64,000 nucleotides of DNA from Nitrospirota bacterium (GTDB taxonomy: Bacteria; Nitrospirota; Thermodesulfovibrionia; Thermodesulfovibrionales; UBA6898), in assembly GCA_016235245.1 (NCBI GenBank), contig JACRLO010000015.1:43646-107645 (forward strand). Direction: 5' to 3'. Of the stretch, positions 27,322 through 36,196 are shown piece after piece (the stretch's first letter is position 1; each line of letters starts with the position of its first letter). The position numbers and the translations under genes are program-made. The notes below the pieces were generated by a model. The model was not told the DNA's origin. It saw only the letters and a program-made list of their open reading frames with translations, and made no database searches.

Positions 27322-28339
27322 GGGTGATATATTCCTTTATGGCATCGGTCATATGAATCGTTCCGTTGCTGTCGATGATCATGGCATCAACGCCCATTTC
27401 CCTGACAAGCTTCATCCCCTTTTCAGGGCCTAGGATAAAAACGGCATTATCGAATCCATCAGAAATGACGCCTTTACGGGCGATCACGCTTACGCTTCTG
27501 CTGAGTTCTGCCGGATACCCGGTCTTAGGGTCAAGAAGATGGTGATATCTCTTTCCGTCGCCGAGGAAAAATCTTTCATAATCCCCTGCGGTTGATATGG
27601 CTTGATCCTTCAACCTGATCTTTGCGATGATCTCGTCCTTTCCGCTCTCCTGTCGGGGGTTCTTTAAGCCTATGGTCCATGGACTTTTGTCCGGCTTCAT
27701 GCCAAAGGTCCTGATGTCCCCGGCAATCGAAACAAGGCCAGACAGGATACCCTCCTTTTTCAGCAAATCCACTGCGAGGTCTGCTGCATATCCCTTTGCA
27801 ATGCCTCCGAGGTCGAGCATCATGCCTTTACGTTTGAGGTACACGGTGGCCTCTGCTCTGTCAATAAGTATATCTTTGTAGTTCACGAGAGGTAAAGCGC
27901 GTCTGATCTCCATTTCCGTCGGTTTCTTTTTATGCAGAAAATCCCAAAGCGCAACGATCGGCCCGATTGTAGGATCGAATGCCCCACCCGACCTTTCTGC
28001 CGTATAGACCGCTTTTTCGATAATATCAAGGGTTTCCGGGGAGACTCTTACCGCACGGATACCCGCATTTCTGTTGATCTGGGAAAGCTCACTCGTATCT
28101 GAATAGAAATTGATAAGGTCGCCGAACCGGCCTATCTCTGCAAAGGTCTTTTCAACGGCTTTTTCAGCGGCTTCCCTTGAGTCAGTGACAACCGTGACGC
28201 TCACGATCGTGTCCATGAGCGGCAGGGTTTTTTTAAAGACAGATTCTTTTCCCGGGAAGCAGGATACGACAGCAGTCAGCAGGAGAAGGATGAAGAGTCG
28301 CCTGGTTTGAGATCTATTCATGAACATAATACGTTTCAT
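27305..28339 (-). CDS. apbE: FAD:protein FMN transferase ApbE
   Basis: 344 residues, periplasmic lipoprotein-like N-terminus with AVVSCFPG lipobox (Cys near 26). Family motifs: MDTIVSVTV, AERSGGAFDPTIGPIVALW, DLGGIAKGYAADLAVD, STAGDYERFF, HHLLDPKTGYPAE, SDGFDNAVFILG. Covalently attaches FMN to Thr/Ser of targets such as RnfG/NqrC; no such target is in the window. An alternative start six codons in is possible. 31 nt downstream of uvrA. Confidence 0.94.
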   Translation of the reverse strand: MKRIMFMNRSQTRRLFILLLLTAVVSCFPGKESVFKKTLPLMDTIVSVTVVTDSREAAEKAVEKTFAEIGRFGDLINFYSDTSELSQINRNAGIRAVRVSPETLDIIEKAVYTAERSGGAFDPTIGPIVALWDFLHKKKPTEMEIRRALPLVNYKDILIDRAEATVYLKRKGMMLDLGGIAKGYAADLAVDLLKKEGILSGLVSIAGDIRTFGMKPDKSPWTIGLKNPRQESGKDEIIAKIRLKDQAISTAGDYERFFLGDGKRYHHLLDPKTGYPAELSRSVSVIARKGVISDGFDNAVFILGPEKGMKLVREMGVDAMIIDSNGTIHMTDAIKEYITLENSH

Positions 28340-28370
28340 TTTAGATTAAAGCCGCATGTCACGGAAAGGC

Positions 28371-30881
28371 CTAACAGACGCCAAGGCGTTCCCGCAAAAA
28401 CCTGCCGGTATAGGACTCAGGGACCCTGCTTACTTGTTCGGGTGTTCCTGTGGCAAGAATTTCGCCCCCCTGGTCGCCTCCTTCAGGCCCGAGATCGATA
28501 ATGAAGTCTGCAGACTTGATGACGTCCAGGTTGTGCTCTATCACCACAACAGTGTTGCCCCTGTCGACCAGCAGGGTAACGACGTCGAGCAGGCGCTGTA
28601 TGTCTACGAAATGCAGACCCGTTGTCGGCTCGTCGAGGATATAGAGCGTATTGCCAGTTGCCCGCTTGCCGAGTTCTTTTGAGAGCCGTATCCTCTGGGA
28701 TTCTCCGCCTGAAAGCGTTGTTGCGGACTGGCCCAACTGGATATAGCCAAGTCCGATCTCTTCGAGCATTTCGAGCTTCCTGCGCAGCAGCGGGATGTTT
28801 TCAAAGAAAAGCAGGGCGTCCGATACGGTCATATCAAGCAGTTCTGCAATGTTTTTGTTGCGGTACCGGATTTCGAGTGTTTCGTCGTTGTACCGTTCAC
28901 CTTTGCACTTATCACACCGCACGTACACGTCAGGAAGAAAGTGCATCTCGACCTTGATCAGGCCGTTGCCCCGGCACGTTTCACATCTGCCGCCTTCGAC
29001 ATTGAAGCTGAAGCGGGAAGCAGAATAGCCGCGTTTTTTCGCCTCAGGCGCCAATGCAAATATATCTCTCATCAGGCCGAAGAACCCGGTATACGTTGCG
29101 GGGTTAGAACGCGGCGTCCTGCCTATCGGCGACTGATCAACGCTTATGACTTTGTCGATTTTTTCAAGGCCAATGATTTTATGATGCGCTCCTGCTGCAC
29201 GTAGTCCTGACTGCCCCCTGGAAAAGACCTTTTCTGCAGCTCGCTGGAGGATATCAAATACGAGTGTGCTTTTGCCAGAGCCAGAGACGCCGGTAACGCA
29301 GGTGAAGCTCTTGAGCGGTATACGGATATCAATCTGTTTCAGATTATGCTCCGAGGCTCCCTGAATAACGATGAATTCTGTTGACGTTCTTCGTTCTTTT
29401 GGTATTTCGATCCTGCTGGCGCCGCTCAGGTATCTGCCGGTGGGCGAATCGCTGTTACGCTCAATCTCTGCAGGTGTGCCGGCTGCTACGACCCATCCGC
29501 CGTGGCTTCCTGCACCGGGGCCCATGTCCACGATATGGTCTGCCCACCGGATCGTCTCTTCATCATGTTCTACAACAATGACCGTATTGCCGGCATTCCT
29601 GACAGCGCTGAGACTTTCAAGGAGCTTTCCGCAGTCCCTCGGATGGAGTCCAATACTCGGCTCGTCCAGAACGTACAGCACGCCGGTCAGGGATGAGCCC
29701 ATCTGTGTTGCCAGCCGCACTCTCTGCGATTCGCCGCCTGACAGAGTCACTGATGGCCTGTCGAGGGTGAGATACCCGATGCCGACTTTTGAGAGGAAAA
29801 AGAGACGGTCACTGATCTCCTTCAATATCCTTGAAGCAATGGTCTTTTCCCTCTCGGTGAACTTCAATTTCCCCAAAAATGTAAGGGCCTGATCTACGGA
29901 CATCCTGCAGAACTCGGCAATATTAAGGCCATGGAACCTGACGCTCAGTGATTCCTTCTTCAGCCTGAGACCGTGGCATTCCCTGCAGAGCTTTTGTTCA
30001 TCCAGATCGACAGCCTCCTCCAGGACATTCTCAAAGCCGAGGCCGCTGCAGGTTGGGCAGGCGCCGGCAGTGCTGTTGAATGAGAAGAAGCGGGGTACAA
30101 TATCGGGATAGCTGATGCCGCATTTCGGGCAGGCGGCTGTCTTCGAAAAGAGAATGTCTTTATTACCATTAACCAGGTTCACGACCAGGGAGTCTGCGTA
30201 TTTGAAGGCTGTCTCAACGGAATCGTTTAATTGACGCTCGATGCCCCTTTTGACGATCAGTCTGTCGATAACGATCTCGATCGTGTGGCGCTTCTGTTTT
30301 GCGAGGATAATGTTCTGCGTGAGGTCCTTCATCTCTCCGTCAATGCGGGCCCTTACAAACCCCTCGCTTCTCATCTCCTGAAGTTCCTTGCGGTAATTCC
30401 CTTTCCGGTCCCTGATAATCGGTGAGAGGCGCTGTATCCTTGTCCCCTCTGCCAGAGATAGCACGGCATGAATAATATTCTCTGCCTCCTGTGTTGATAT
30501 CTCCACATTGCACCGGTAACAGAAGGCAGTGCCGAGTCTTGTGTAGAGCACACGGAGGTAGTCATAGATCTCGGTTATCGTGCCGAGCGTCGACCGCGGA
30601 CTTCTGCTTACGGTCTTTTGGTCAATTGCAACAGACGGAGAAAGACCCTCGATGGAATCGACATCGGGCTTCTGCATCTGTTCAAGGAACTGCCGGGAAT
30701 AGGGCGAGAGGCTCTCGACATATCTCCTCTGGCCTTCTGCATAAATGGTATCTATGGCGAGAGAGGATTTGCCGGATCCTGAAGGCCCGGTGATGACTGT
30801 TATGGCATCCCTCGGGATGGAGAGTTCCAGATTCTTGAGGTTGTGCTCTCTGGCGCCCTTTATCTTGATTAACGTCTGCAT
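28371..30881 (-). CDS. uvrA: Excinuclease ABC subunit A, short form
   Basis: 836 residues (E. coli UvrA is 940). Both ABC ATPase modules are complete: GPSGSGKSSLAIDTIYAEGQ and GVSGSGKSTLVFDIL P-loops, two LSGGESQRVRLA/LSGGESQRIRLS signatures, and VLDEPSIGLH/ILDEPTTGLH. Zinc modules CPKC...CPTC...CREC and CETC...CDKC are present. The UvrB-binding region is present. About 100 residues are missing between GACPTCSGLG and CRECHGLRL, where E. coli carries the insertion domain. Damage recognition in nucleotide excision repair. Confidence 0.95.
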   Translation of the reverse strand: MQTLIKIKGAREHNLKNLELSIPRDAITVITGPSGSGKSSLAIDTIYAEGQRRYVESLSPYSRQFLEQMQKPDVDSIEGLSPSVAIDQKTVSRSPRSTLGTITEIYDYLRVLYTRLGTAFCYRCNVEISTQEAENIIHAVLSLAEGTRIQRLSPIIRDRKGNYRKELQEMRSEGFVRARIDGEMKDLTQNIILAKQKRHTIEIVIDRLIVKRGIERQLNDSVETAFKYADSLVVNLVNGNKDILFSKTAACPKCGISYPDIVPRFFSFNSTAGACPTCSGLGFENVLEEAVDLDEQKLCRECHGLRLKKESLSVRFHGLNIAEFCRMSVDQALTFLGKLKFTEREKTIASRILKEISDRLFFLSKVGIGYLTLDRPSVTLSGGESQRVRLATQMGSSLTGVLYVLDEPSIGLHPRDCGKLLESLSAVRNAGNTVIVVEHDEETIRWADHIVDMGPGAGSHGGWVVAAGTPAEIERNSDSPTGRYLSGASRIEIPKERRTSTEFIVIQGASEHNLKQIDIRIPLKSFTCVTGVSGSGKSTLVFDILQRAAEKVFSRGQSGLRAAGAHHKIIGLEKIDKVISVDQSPIGRTPRSNPATYTGFFGLMRDIFALAPEAKKRGYSASRFSFNVEGGRCETCRGNGLIKVEMHFLPDVYVRCDKCKGERYNDETLEIRYRNKNIAELLDMTVSDALLFFENIPLLRRKLEMLEEIGLGYIQLGQSATTLSGGESQRIRLSKELGKRATGNTLYILDEPTTGLHFVDIQRLLDVVTLLVDRGNTVVVIEHNLDVIKSADFIIDLGPEGGDQGGEILATGTPEQVSRVPESYTGRFLRERLGVC

Positions 30882-30918
30882 GGTTAAACTTTAGTATAAC
30901 TGAAACACCGGTATTGTT

Positions 30919-30924
30919 TATAAT
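30919..30924 (+). promoter_or_regulatory. -10 box of ubiA (leaderless type)
   Basis: TATAAT, ending 5 nt before the ATG at 30930; no SD and no clear -35. Lies in the short divergent region shared with uvrA. Confidence 0.4.
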
Positions 30925-30929
30925 GAGAC

Positions 30930-31790
30930 ATGAGTGCAGTTATTCAGAAAGTATCCCTTTATCTCAAAATGATCAAGTTTTCACATTCGATCTTTGCCCT
31001 CCCGTTTGCCTTTACCGCAGCGCTGATAGCAGCATCAGGAATTCCCCCGGCGGGCCGGATATTCTGGATCACGGTTGCCATGGTCGGTGCACGCTCGGGT
31101 GCCATGGGCCTAAACAGGATCATCGACCGCACGATTGACAGGGACAATCCACGAACGGCAGCACGGGAGATCCCGAAAGGAGTTATCAAGGTTACTGAGG
31201 CTGTCGGTTTTGTCGTATTGTCTTTCGGATGCATGATCGTTGCCGCCTTTATGTTGAACCCTCTCTGTCTGATGCTCTCACCCGTTGCCCTCGGCGTTCT
31301 TTTCCTTTACTCCTATACAAAGAGATTTACCTGGACAGCGCACTTTGTCCTTGGTCTGGCGATCTCGGCCGCCCCCCTTGGCGCCTGGGTGGCGGTCAGA
31401 GGAACATTTGATCCGACGGTCATCCCGCTTGCCGTTGCGGTGATTTTCTGGCTGGCGGGCTTTGATGTGCTCTATGCGCTTCAGGACCTGAAATTTGATC
31501 GGCAGTATGGCCTTTTTTCGATCCCGCAGAAATTCGGCGTCGGCAGATCGCTTATTCTGGCCCGGACATTTCATGCGGCGGCGTACGTGCTTCTTGTCCT
31601 CAATGGTTTACTCTTTGGATTGGGCGTTCTCTACTGGGCAGGCATGATCATCGTCGCCGGTCTATTTCTCTACGAACATTCACTTGTTAATAAAGATGAT
31701 TTAAGCAGGCTCGACATGGCATTTTTTAATATGAACGGCTATATCAGCATGACCGTATTTCTGTTTACGCTTGCGGACTTTCTGATATGA
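30930..31790 (+). CDS. ubiA: UbiA-family prenyltransferase (4-hydroxybenzoate / MqnP-like)
   Basis: 286 residues, about eight hydrophobic helices. First Asp-rich motif NRIIDRTIDRDNPRTAAREIPKG and the second DLKFDRQYGLFSIP identify an aromatic polyprenyltransferase. With ubiX directly behind it (4-nt overlap), it probably acts in quinone synthesis. In futalosine-pathway organisms this pair corresponds to MqnP and the prenyl-FMN synthase, and choosing between ubiquinone and menaquinone is not possible from this window. Confidence 0.9.
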   Translation: MSAVIQKVSLYLKMIKFSHSIFALPFAFTAALIAASGIPPAGRIFWITVAMVGARSGAMGLNRIIDRTIDRDNPRTAAREIPKGVIKVTEAVGFVVLSFGCMIVAAFMLNPLCLMLSPVALGVLFLYSYTKRFTWTAHFVLGLAISAAPLGAWVAVRGTFDPTVIPLAVAVIFWLAGFDVLYALQDLKFDRQYGLFSIPQKFGVGRSLILARTFHAAAYVLLVLNGLLFGLGVLYWAGMIIVAGLFLYEHSLVNKDDLSRLDMAFFNMNGYISMTVFLFTLADFLI

Positions 31791-32377
31791 AGAGGTTTGT
31801 CTTTGCGATTAGCGGCGCCTCTGGCTCCATCATAGGCATAAGGGTACTTCGGGAGCTTGTCAGGTCGTCAGAGATATATCTGATTATTTCCTCCGCATCT
31901 TTTTCGATGATCAGGGATGAGGCAGGTATGGATTGGCAGGCATCTACCGATGAGGCCATTGAAAAGAAGATCCGTGCATCCTTGAAGTCAAAGAAGATCC
32001 ATTACTGCAACGAGCAGAATATGTCAGCACCAATATCAAGCGGTTCGTTCAGACATGACGGCATGTTCATTGTTCCCTGCTCCATGAAGACCCTGTCCGG
32101 GGTTGCTCAGGGGTATACTGAAAATCTGATACAGCGTGCTGCGGACGTTACGATAAAGGAGGAAAGGCCTCTGCTGCTTTCACCCAGGGAGATGCCGTTT
32201 AGTGCTATCCATCTCGAAAATATGCTGAAGCTTTCCCGGCTTGGGGTCAAGATCGCCCCGCCAGTCCCGGGTTTTTACCATGCACCCCGCACGATCGATG
32301 ATATAATTGATTTTATGGCAGGCAAGATCCTTGATGCCATGGGTATTGACCACAACATTTATAAACGCTGGAGCTGA
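31787..32377 (+). CDS. ubiX: Flavin prenyltransferase UbiX
   Basis: 196 residues. FAISGASGSIIGIRVL at the N-terminus, the SSGSF-type loop (ISSGSFRHDGMFIVPCSMKTL) and PLLLSPREMPFSAIHLENML are diagnostic. Makes prenylated FMN for UbiD-type decarboxylases. Overlaps ubiA by 4 nt. Confidence 0.94.
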   Translation: MKRFVFAISGASGSIIGIRVLRELVRSSEIYLIISSASFSMIRDEAGMDWQASTDEAIEKKIRASLKSKKIHYCNEQNMSAPISSGSFRHDGMFIVPCSMKTLSGVAQGYTENLIQRAADVTIKEERPLLLSPREMPFSAIHLENMLKLSRLGVKIAPPVPGFYHAPRTIDDIIDFMAGKILDAMGIDHNIYKRWS

Positions 32378-32432
32378 GCATTTTTTATAATCACTCAATC
32401 GGTCATTTGAATGGCCCGAATGGAGGGGGAAA

Positions 32433-32888
32433 ATGAGAAAAAACGTCAGTATGTCACACACCCTGGTAATCCTTTTTTGTATTGCACTTATGATGCTATT
32501 ATTATCTTCCTGCTCGCAATCCGTTCCCAAGTGCGAAGGCAGTAAAGCGGTTGATGCTGTCATTTATGCCGTCGGGCAGGACATCAGAAAGGACCTGAGC
32601 GGAGTGGCCGGAATCTCGGGTCCTGAATTGTCGGATGAGGAATGGAGGATGTTCAGGGCGGGGATGGTTATTACCGTGGATAATATGCGGGAGCAGGGAT
32701 TTGATCAAGGCTCCGGTAAGAGAACGTGCGCCGGCAATGTTTCGATCCAGAACAGCGGCAAGACAGATATCATCCCCGTGACCTATGTCATTGAACTCGA
32801 TTCCTCAGGAAATGTGAAGACCTCTGTCTCTGGCATTGAAGCCCGCAAAAAAGCGCCGGTCGGGCCGCTTATTCCGGATAAGCTTTAG
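32433..32888 (+). CDS. Putative lipoprotein, 151 aa
   Basis: N-terminal hydrophobic segment followed by LLSSC lipobox (Cys near 27). The mature part has about 120 residues with two further Cys (PKCEG, KRTCAG) and an immunoglobulin-like or cystatin-like pattern in the C-terminal half (NVSIQNSG...VTYVIELDSSGNVKTSVSGIE). No family recognised. Good RBS (GGAGGGGG). The following gene overlaps its 3' end. Confidence 0.7.
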   Translation: MRKNVSMSHTLVILFCIALMMLLLSSCSQSVPKCEGSKAVDAVIYAVGQDIRKDLSGVAGISGPELSDEEWRMFRAGMVITVDNMREQGFDQGSGKRTCAGNVSIQNSGKTDIIPVTYVIELDSSGNVKTSVSGIEARKKAPVGPLIPDKL

Positions 32889-32892
32889 CGCT

Positions 32893-33399
32893 GTGTTCCC
32901 CTGTACTGTGCTGCGGTCCTGGAGTGTATCCATTGCCGTCCTCTGGATGGTTTTTCTGCTGTCAGGATGCAATAGATCCGTATCCCAGGTCAAAATTACT
33001 GAAAGCGACATAAAAGGGGTAATGGATGCGGTCGAGAGTGCTACGGTTAACAGGGATATTGATGGTGTAATCAGACATCTCGCCCCTTTTGTTGTCATAA
33101 CGCTCACGATGCAGACTCCGGAGGGTCCGGGAAGCGTTCAGTTTTCCCGCGACGATTACCGGGCAGAACTCGAAAAAACGTATGCTCAGGCCGTTCAGTA
33201 TGAGTACAGACGTGAAAATACGGCAATCAGCATTCGGGATGACGGCAAGGTAGCGACCGTCGAGACGGACATACGGGAACGCATCGTTCTTCGCGACAGG
33301 GAGATGAAGACCATCACCCATGAAAAGGCTGTTCTGGAGACCATTGATGGAAAGCTGCTGGTAACCGTACTGGATGGCTTTGTCCGTCCCGACCGTTGA
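32893..33399 (+). CDS. Putative lipoprotein, NTF2/SnoaL-like
   Basis: Mature domain of about 140 residues after lipobox FLLSGC. The pattern of a helix (ESDIKGVMDAVESATVNRDIDGVIRHL) then alternating strands ending ERIVLRDREMKTITHEKAVLETIDGKLLVT suggests a cone-shaped NTF2/SnoaL-like fold (inference). Start uncertain: GTG 32893 gives a normal signal peptide; TTG 32836 would add 19 basic residues and overlap the previous gene. Possibly cotranscribed with that lipoprotein. Confidence 0.65.
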   Translation: MFPCTVLRSWSVSIAVLWMVFLLSGCNRSVSQVKITESDIKGVMDAVESATVNRDIDGVIRHLAPFVVITLTMQTPEGPGSVQFSRDDYRAELEKTYAQAVQYEYRRENTAISIRDDGKVATVETDIRERIVLRDREMKTITHEKAVLETIDGKLLVTVLDGFVRPDR

Positions 33400-33474
33400 G
33401 GCTGCAATCACTTCGAACCATCACTGGTCATTTTTTTATATGATATATCTCATAGTCTTTTTCCTGTGGTCTGG

Positions 33475-33480
33475 TAAAAT
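33475..33480 (+). promoter_or_regulatory. Extended -10 of the small zinc-ribbon gene
   Basis: TGGTAAAAT (TG-n-TAAAAT) ending 6 nt before ATG 33487; no SD. Confidence 0.4.
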
Positions 33481-33486
33481 AGATAT

Positions 33487-33729
33487 ATGTTCAAGGAAGG
33501 ATGCCCAGGAAGCGCAGAGATACGGAGCCCGTCACCGGAGGATATTATCTGCTTCTGGTGTGATGCCAGAAATGAGATATGGTCTGACGAGTCTGAGATG
33601 AAGTGCAAGAATTGCGGCAAACAGATTTCACGCGACATGAAGCCTTCCTGCATTGCATGGTGCCCTGCGGCAAAAGAATGTGTCGGAGCAGAGAAATACG
33701 AGCGGCTTATGAAGGCAATGACAAAGTAG
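33487..33729 (+). CDS. Small zinc-ribbon protein, 80 aa
   Basis: Cys-rich: CFWCDARNEIW, MKCKNCGKQIS, and CIAWCPAAKECVG. The last motif (C-x3-C-P-x-A-x-E-C-[VI]-G) recurs in small uncharacterised proteins of anaerobic bacteria. Cys spacing suggests one or two zinc sites. No SD; an extended -10 lies directly upstream. Ends just before a strong shared terminator. Confidence 0.7.
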   Translation: MFKEGCPGSAEIRSPSPEDIICFWCDARNEIWSDESEMKCKNCGKQISRDMKPSCIAWCPAAKECVGAEKYERLMKAMTK

Positions 33730-33761
33730 TAAGCGCAGCAAGATAAGAAGGTGAAAAAAGC

Positions 33762-33790
33762 AAAGCCCCTTCAGGATCTGAAGGGGCTTT
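33762..33790. terminator. Bidirectional terminator
   Basis: Perfect 13-bp stem with 3-nt loop, A-rich on the left and T-rich on the right, between the convergent zinc-ribbon and second cold-shock genes. Confidence 0.85.
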
Positions 33791-33809
33791 AAGTTATATT
33801 AGGCGAATA

Positions 33810-34010
33810 TCAGGCTGCTGTTACGTTGACTGCCTTTGGGCCCTTGGGGCCGTCAGCAACCTCAAAATTGACTTCCTGTCCCTCTGCAAGGGTCTTAAAG
33901 CCGTTGGACTGGATCTCTGAAAAATGCACGAAAACATCCACTCCATCCTCACCGGTGATGAACCCGAAACCCTTGGACTCGTTGAACCACTTAACTTTTC
34001 CTTTCTGCAT
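33810..34010 (-). CDS. Cold-shock protein, CspA family (second copy)
   Basis: 66 residues: [30 protein letters not shown], and [13 protein letters not shown] paralogue of the copy at 18912. SD AGGAGGAACAAGC precedes ATG. Nucleic-acid chaperone. Confidence 0.95.
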   Translation of the reverse strand: MQKGKVKWFNESKGFGFITGEDGVDVFVHFSEIQSNGFKTLAEGQEVNFEVADGPKGPKAVNVTAA

Positions 34011-34124
34011 GCTGCTTGTTCCTCCTGAGATAATTTTTGGGCTCCGGATCGATATTCTAAGAGACGTCCGAAACCTGATGTAAATTATTGCACAGGAATT
34101 TTGGAGAAATCAAGCGTAATTACC

Positions 34125-36026
34125 CTAAAAGTGTTCTGCACTGTCAACCATGAGGCGCGAGATATTTTTTGCAAAGAGGGCAGGGTCCTTCGGCTTCAGT
34201 CCTGAAAGCAGGAGCGCCTGATCAAGGAGAAGCGACGTGTATTGGGCAAGGACAGGTGCGCTGCTGTCCTTATCGAAGATGCGGTTCATAGAGGCAAAGA
34301 GCGGGTGGGCCGGATTGATCTCGAGGACCTTCTTATGTTCAGGCACTTCCTGCCCCATCGCTTTCAGCATTTTTTCCATGCGCGGATCAAGATCGCCTTC
34401 GTCACCAACAAGGCAGCAGGGTGAATCTTTAAGTCTCCCTGAAAGGCGAACATCCTTTACATCCTCCTTTACCTGTTCCCTGATAAAGTCCATGAGCTTG
34501 CCGAACTGTTTCTTCTCCGCTTCATGATCAGCCGACTTGTCAAGGCTTATGTCGCCCTTGAGCACTGATTTGAACTTTTTGCCCCTATATTCAAAGCTGC
34601 TGAAGATGAAATCATCGATATCATCGGCCATGTAGAGCACTTCAAAGTCCTTATCGGCAAAGACCTCGAGGTACGGCGATGCCTTCATTTCCTGCAGCGA
34701 AGGGCCGGTTATGAAGTAGATATCGGTCTGGCCTTCTTTCATGGCAGAAATATATTCATCAAGAGTTCTGAATTTGCCCTCCTCTGTCTTTGAGGAGCTG
34801 AACAGGAGAAGGTCGGCAATGCTCTCTTTCTTTGCGAAGTCCAGGTGCAGGCCTTCTTTCATTACTCTGCCGAACTCATTGTAGAATTTTAGGAATTTGT
34901 CATAATCGGCCTGTTTCATTTCAGCGAGGGTATCGAGAATTTTCTTCGTGATATTGTTTTTTATGACTGTAATCTGCCGGTTGTTTTGGAGGATCTCGCG
35001 CGAAACATTGAGCGGCAGGTCTGACGAATCGACTACGCCCTTTACGAACCTCAGATAGGAAGGGATAAGCTCTTCACAGTGGTCCATGATCTGGACTTTT
35101 CTGACATACAGGGCAGGTCCTACCTTGAACTCTTTGTAGAAAATGTCGAGCGGCGCATGCGACGGCAAGTAGAGCAGACAGGTGAATTCTGATGTGCCTT
35201 CAGCCTTATAGTGGATGGTCTTGAGAGGATCAGAGAAATCATGGGACAGGTGCTTGTAAAATTCGCTATGCTCGCTGTCGGTGATTTCCGCTTTGTCCCT
35301 GAGCCAGATCGCCTTGCCTGTATTGATCTGTTCCTCTTTCTTTACTTTTACCTTCAGGGTCTTGTCGAGAGCCGATTCTTCTTCCCTCTCTACCTCAAGC
35401 ATGATGGGATATTCGATATAATCGGAGTATTTCCTTACCACGTCCCTGATCTGCCATTCGTCCAGGTATGCCTTTTCGTCCTGCTTAATATGCAGGATGA
35501 CGTCTGTACCGGGCGTCTCTTTTGTGAATTCCTCAACCGTGAATGTTCCGTCGGCTGTGGACTCCCACTTTATCCCGGTCATGTCCTTTGAGCCGGCCTT
35601 CCGCGAAAGCAGCGTGACGCGGTCGCAGATCATATACGCAGAGTAGAAGCCGACGCCGAACTGGCCGATCAGGTCAGGGCTGTCCTTGATCGCCTTTTCC
35701 TTCAGTGTGGCGAGAAATTCTTTTGTTCCCGAGTGGGCTATGGTCCCCAGAGCCTTGATCGCCTCGTCCCTGGTCATGCCTATGCCGTTGTCGCTGATCG
35801 TCAGGGTTGCAGCATCCTTGTCCGCAGATATCCTGATCTTCCACTGCCCTTTCTGCTCAAGAATATCAGCATTGGTAAGCGACTCATATCTTGCCTTGTC
35901 TATGGCGTCAGAGGCATTGGAGAGCAGTTCCCGGATGCTTATTTCCTTGTGGGAATACAATGAGTGGATCATAAGATCCAGCAACTGGTTGACTTCTGTC
36001 TTGAATTCGAACTTCTCGGTTGTCAT
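34125..36026 (-). CDS. htpG: Chaperone protein HtpG (Hsp90)
   Basis: 633 residues, complete. GHKL ATPase motifs: LLSNASDAIDKARY, ISDNGIGMTRDEA, GTIAHSGTKEF and GQFGVGFYSAYM. The middle-domain RRGVVDSSDLPLNVSRE-type segment is present as KGVVDSSDLPLNVSREILQ. Cytosolic folding chaperone. Regulation is visible: a perfect CIRCE operator lies 28 nt upstream, so HrcA repression is expected. In many bacteria htpG is not in the CIRCE regulon, which makes this notable. Confidence 0.97.
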   Translation of the reverse strand: MTTEKFEFKTEVNQLLDLMIHSLYSHKEISIRELLSNASDAIDKARYESLTNADILEQKGQWKIRISADKDAATLTISDNGIGMTRDEAIKALGTIAHSGTKEFLATLKEKAIKDSPDLIGQFGVGFYSAYMICDRVTLLSRKAGSKDMTGIKWESTADGTFTVEEFTKETPGTDVILHIKQDEKAYLDEWQIRDVVRKYSDYIEYPIMLEVEREEESALDKTLKVKVKKEEQINTGKAIWLRDKAEITDSEHSEFYKHLSHDFSDPLKTIHYKAEGTSEFTCLLYLPSHAPLDIFYKEFKVGPALYVRKVQIMDHCEELIPSYLRFVKGVVDSSDLPLNVSREILQNNRQITVIKNNITKKILDTLAEMKQADYDKFLKFYNEFGRVMKEGLHLDFAKKESIADLLLFSSSKTEEGKFRTLDEYISAMKEGQTDIYFITGPSLQEMKASPYLEVFADKDFEVLYMADDIDDFIFSSFEYRGKKFKSVLKGDISLDKSADHEAEKKQFGKLMDFIREQVKEDVKDVRLSGRLKDSPCCLVGDEGDLDPRMEKMLKAMGQEVPEHKKVLEINPAHPLFASMNRIFDKDSSAPVLAQYTSLLLDQALLLSGLKPKDPALFAKNISRLMVDSAEHF

Positions 36027-36053
36027 CTGTCATAACCTCTTTCTTTATGTTTA

Positions 36054-36080
36054 TTAGCACTCTTCGGCTCTGAGTGCTAA
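36054..36080. promoter_or_regulatory. CIRCE operator (HrcA binding site)
   Basis: TTAGCACTC, 9-nt spacer, GAGTGCTAA: an exact match to the consensus inverted repeat. Located upstream of htpG on the minus strand. Confidence 0.95.
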
Positions 36081-36164
36081 CTTATTTATATTACAAAGTA
36101 ATTTGTCATGTCAAGGATAATGCGATTGAAACAGTGAAAAGATTTCAGCGGATCAGGGGAAAGG

Positions 36165-36191
36165 CTGGAGGGGCCTGTGCGGCCCCTCCAG
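36165..36191 (-). terminator. Hairpin after the outer-membrane barrel gene
   Basis: Perfect 11-bp GC-rich stem with 5-nt loop, 6 nt past the stop. The trailing T tract on the minus strand is short, so it may act as a terminator or an mRNA-stabilising hairpin. Confidence 0.6.
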
Positions 36192-36196
36192 ATGTC

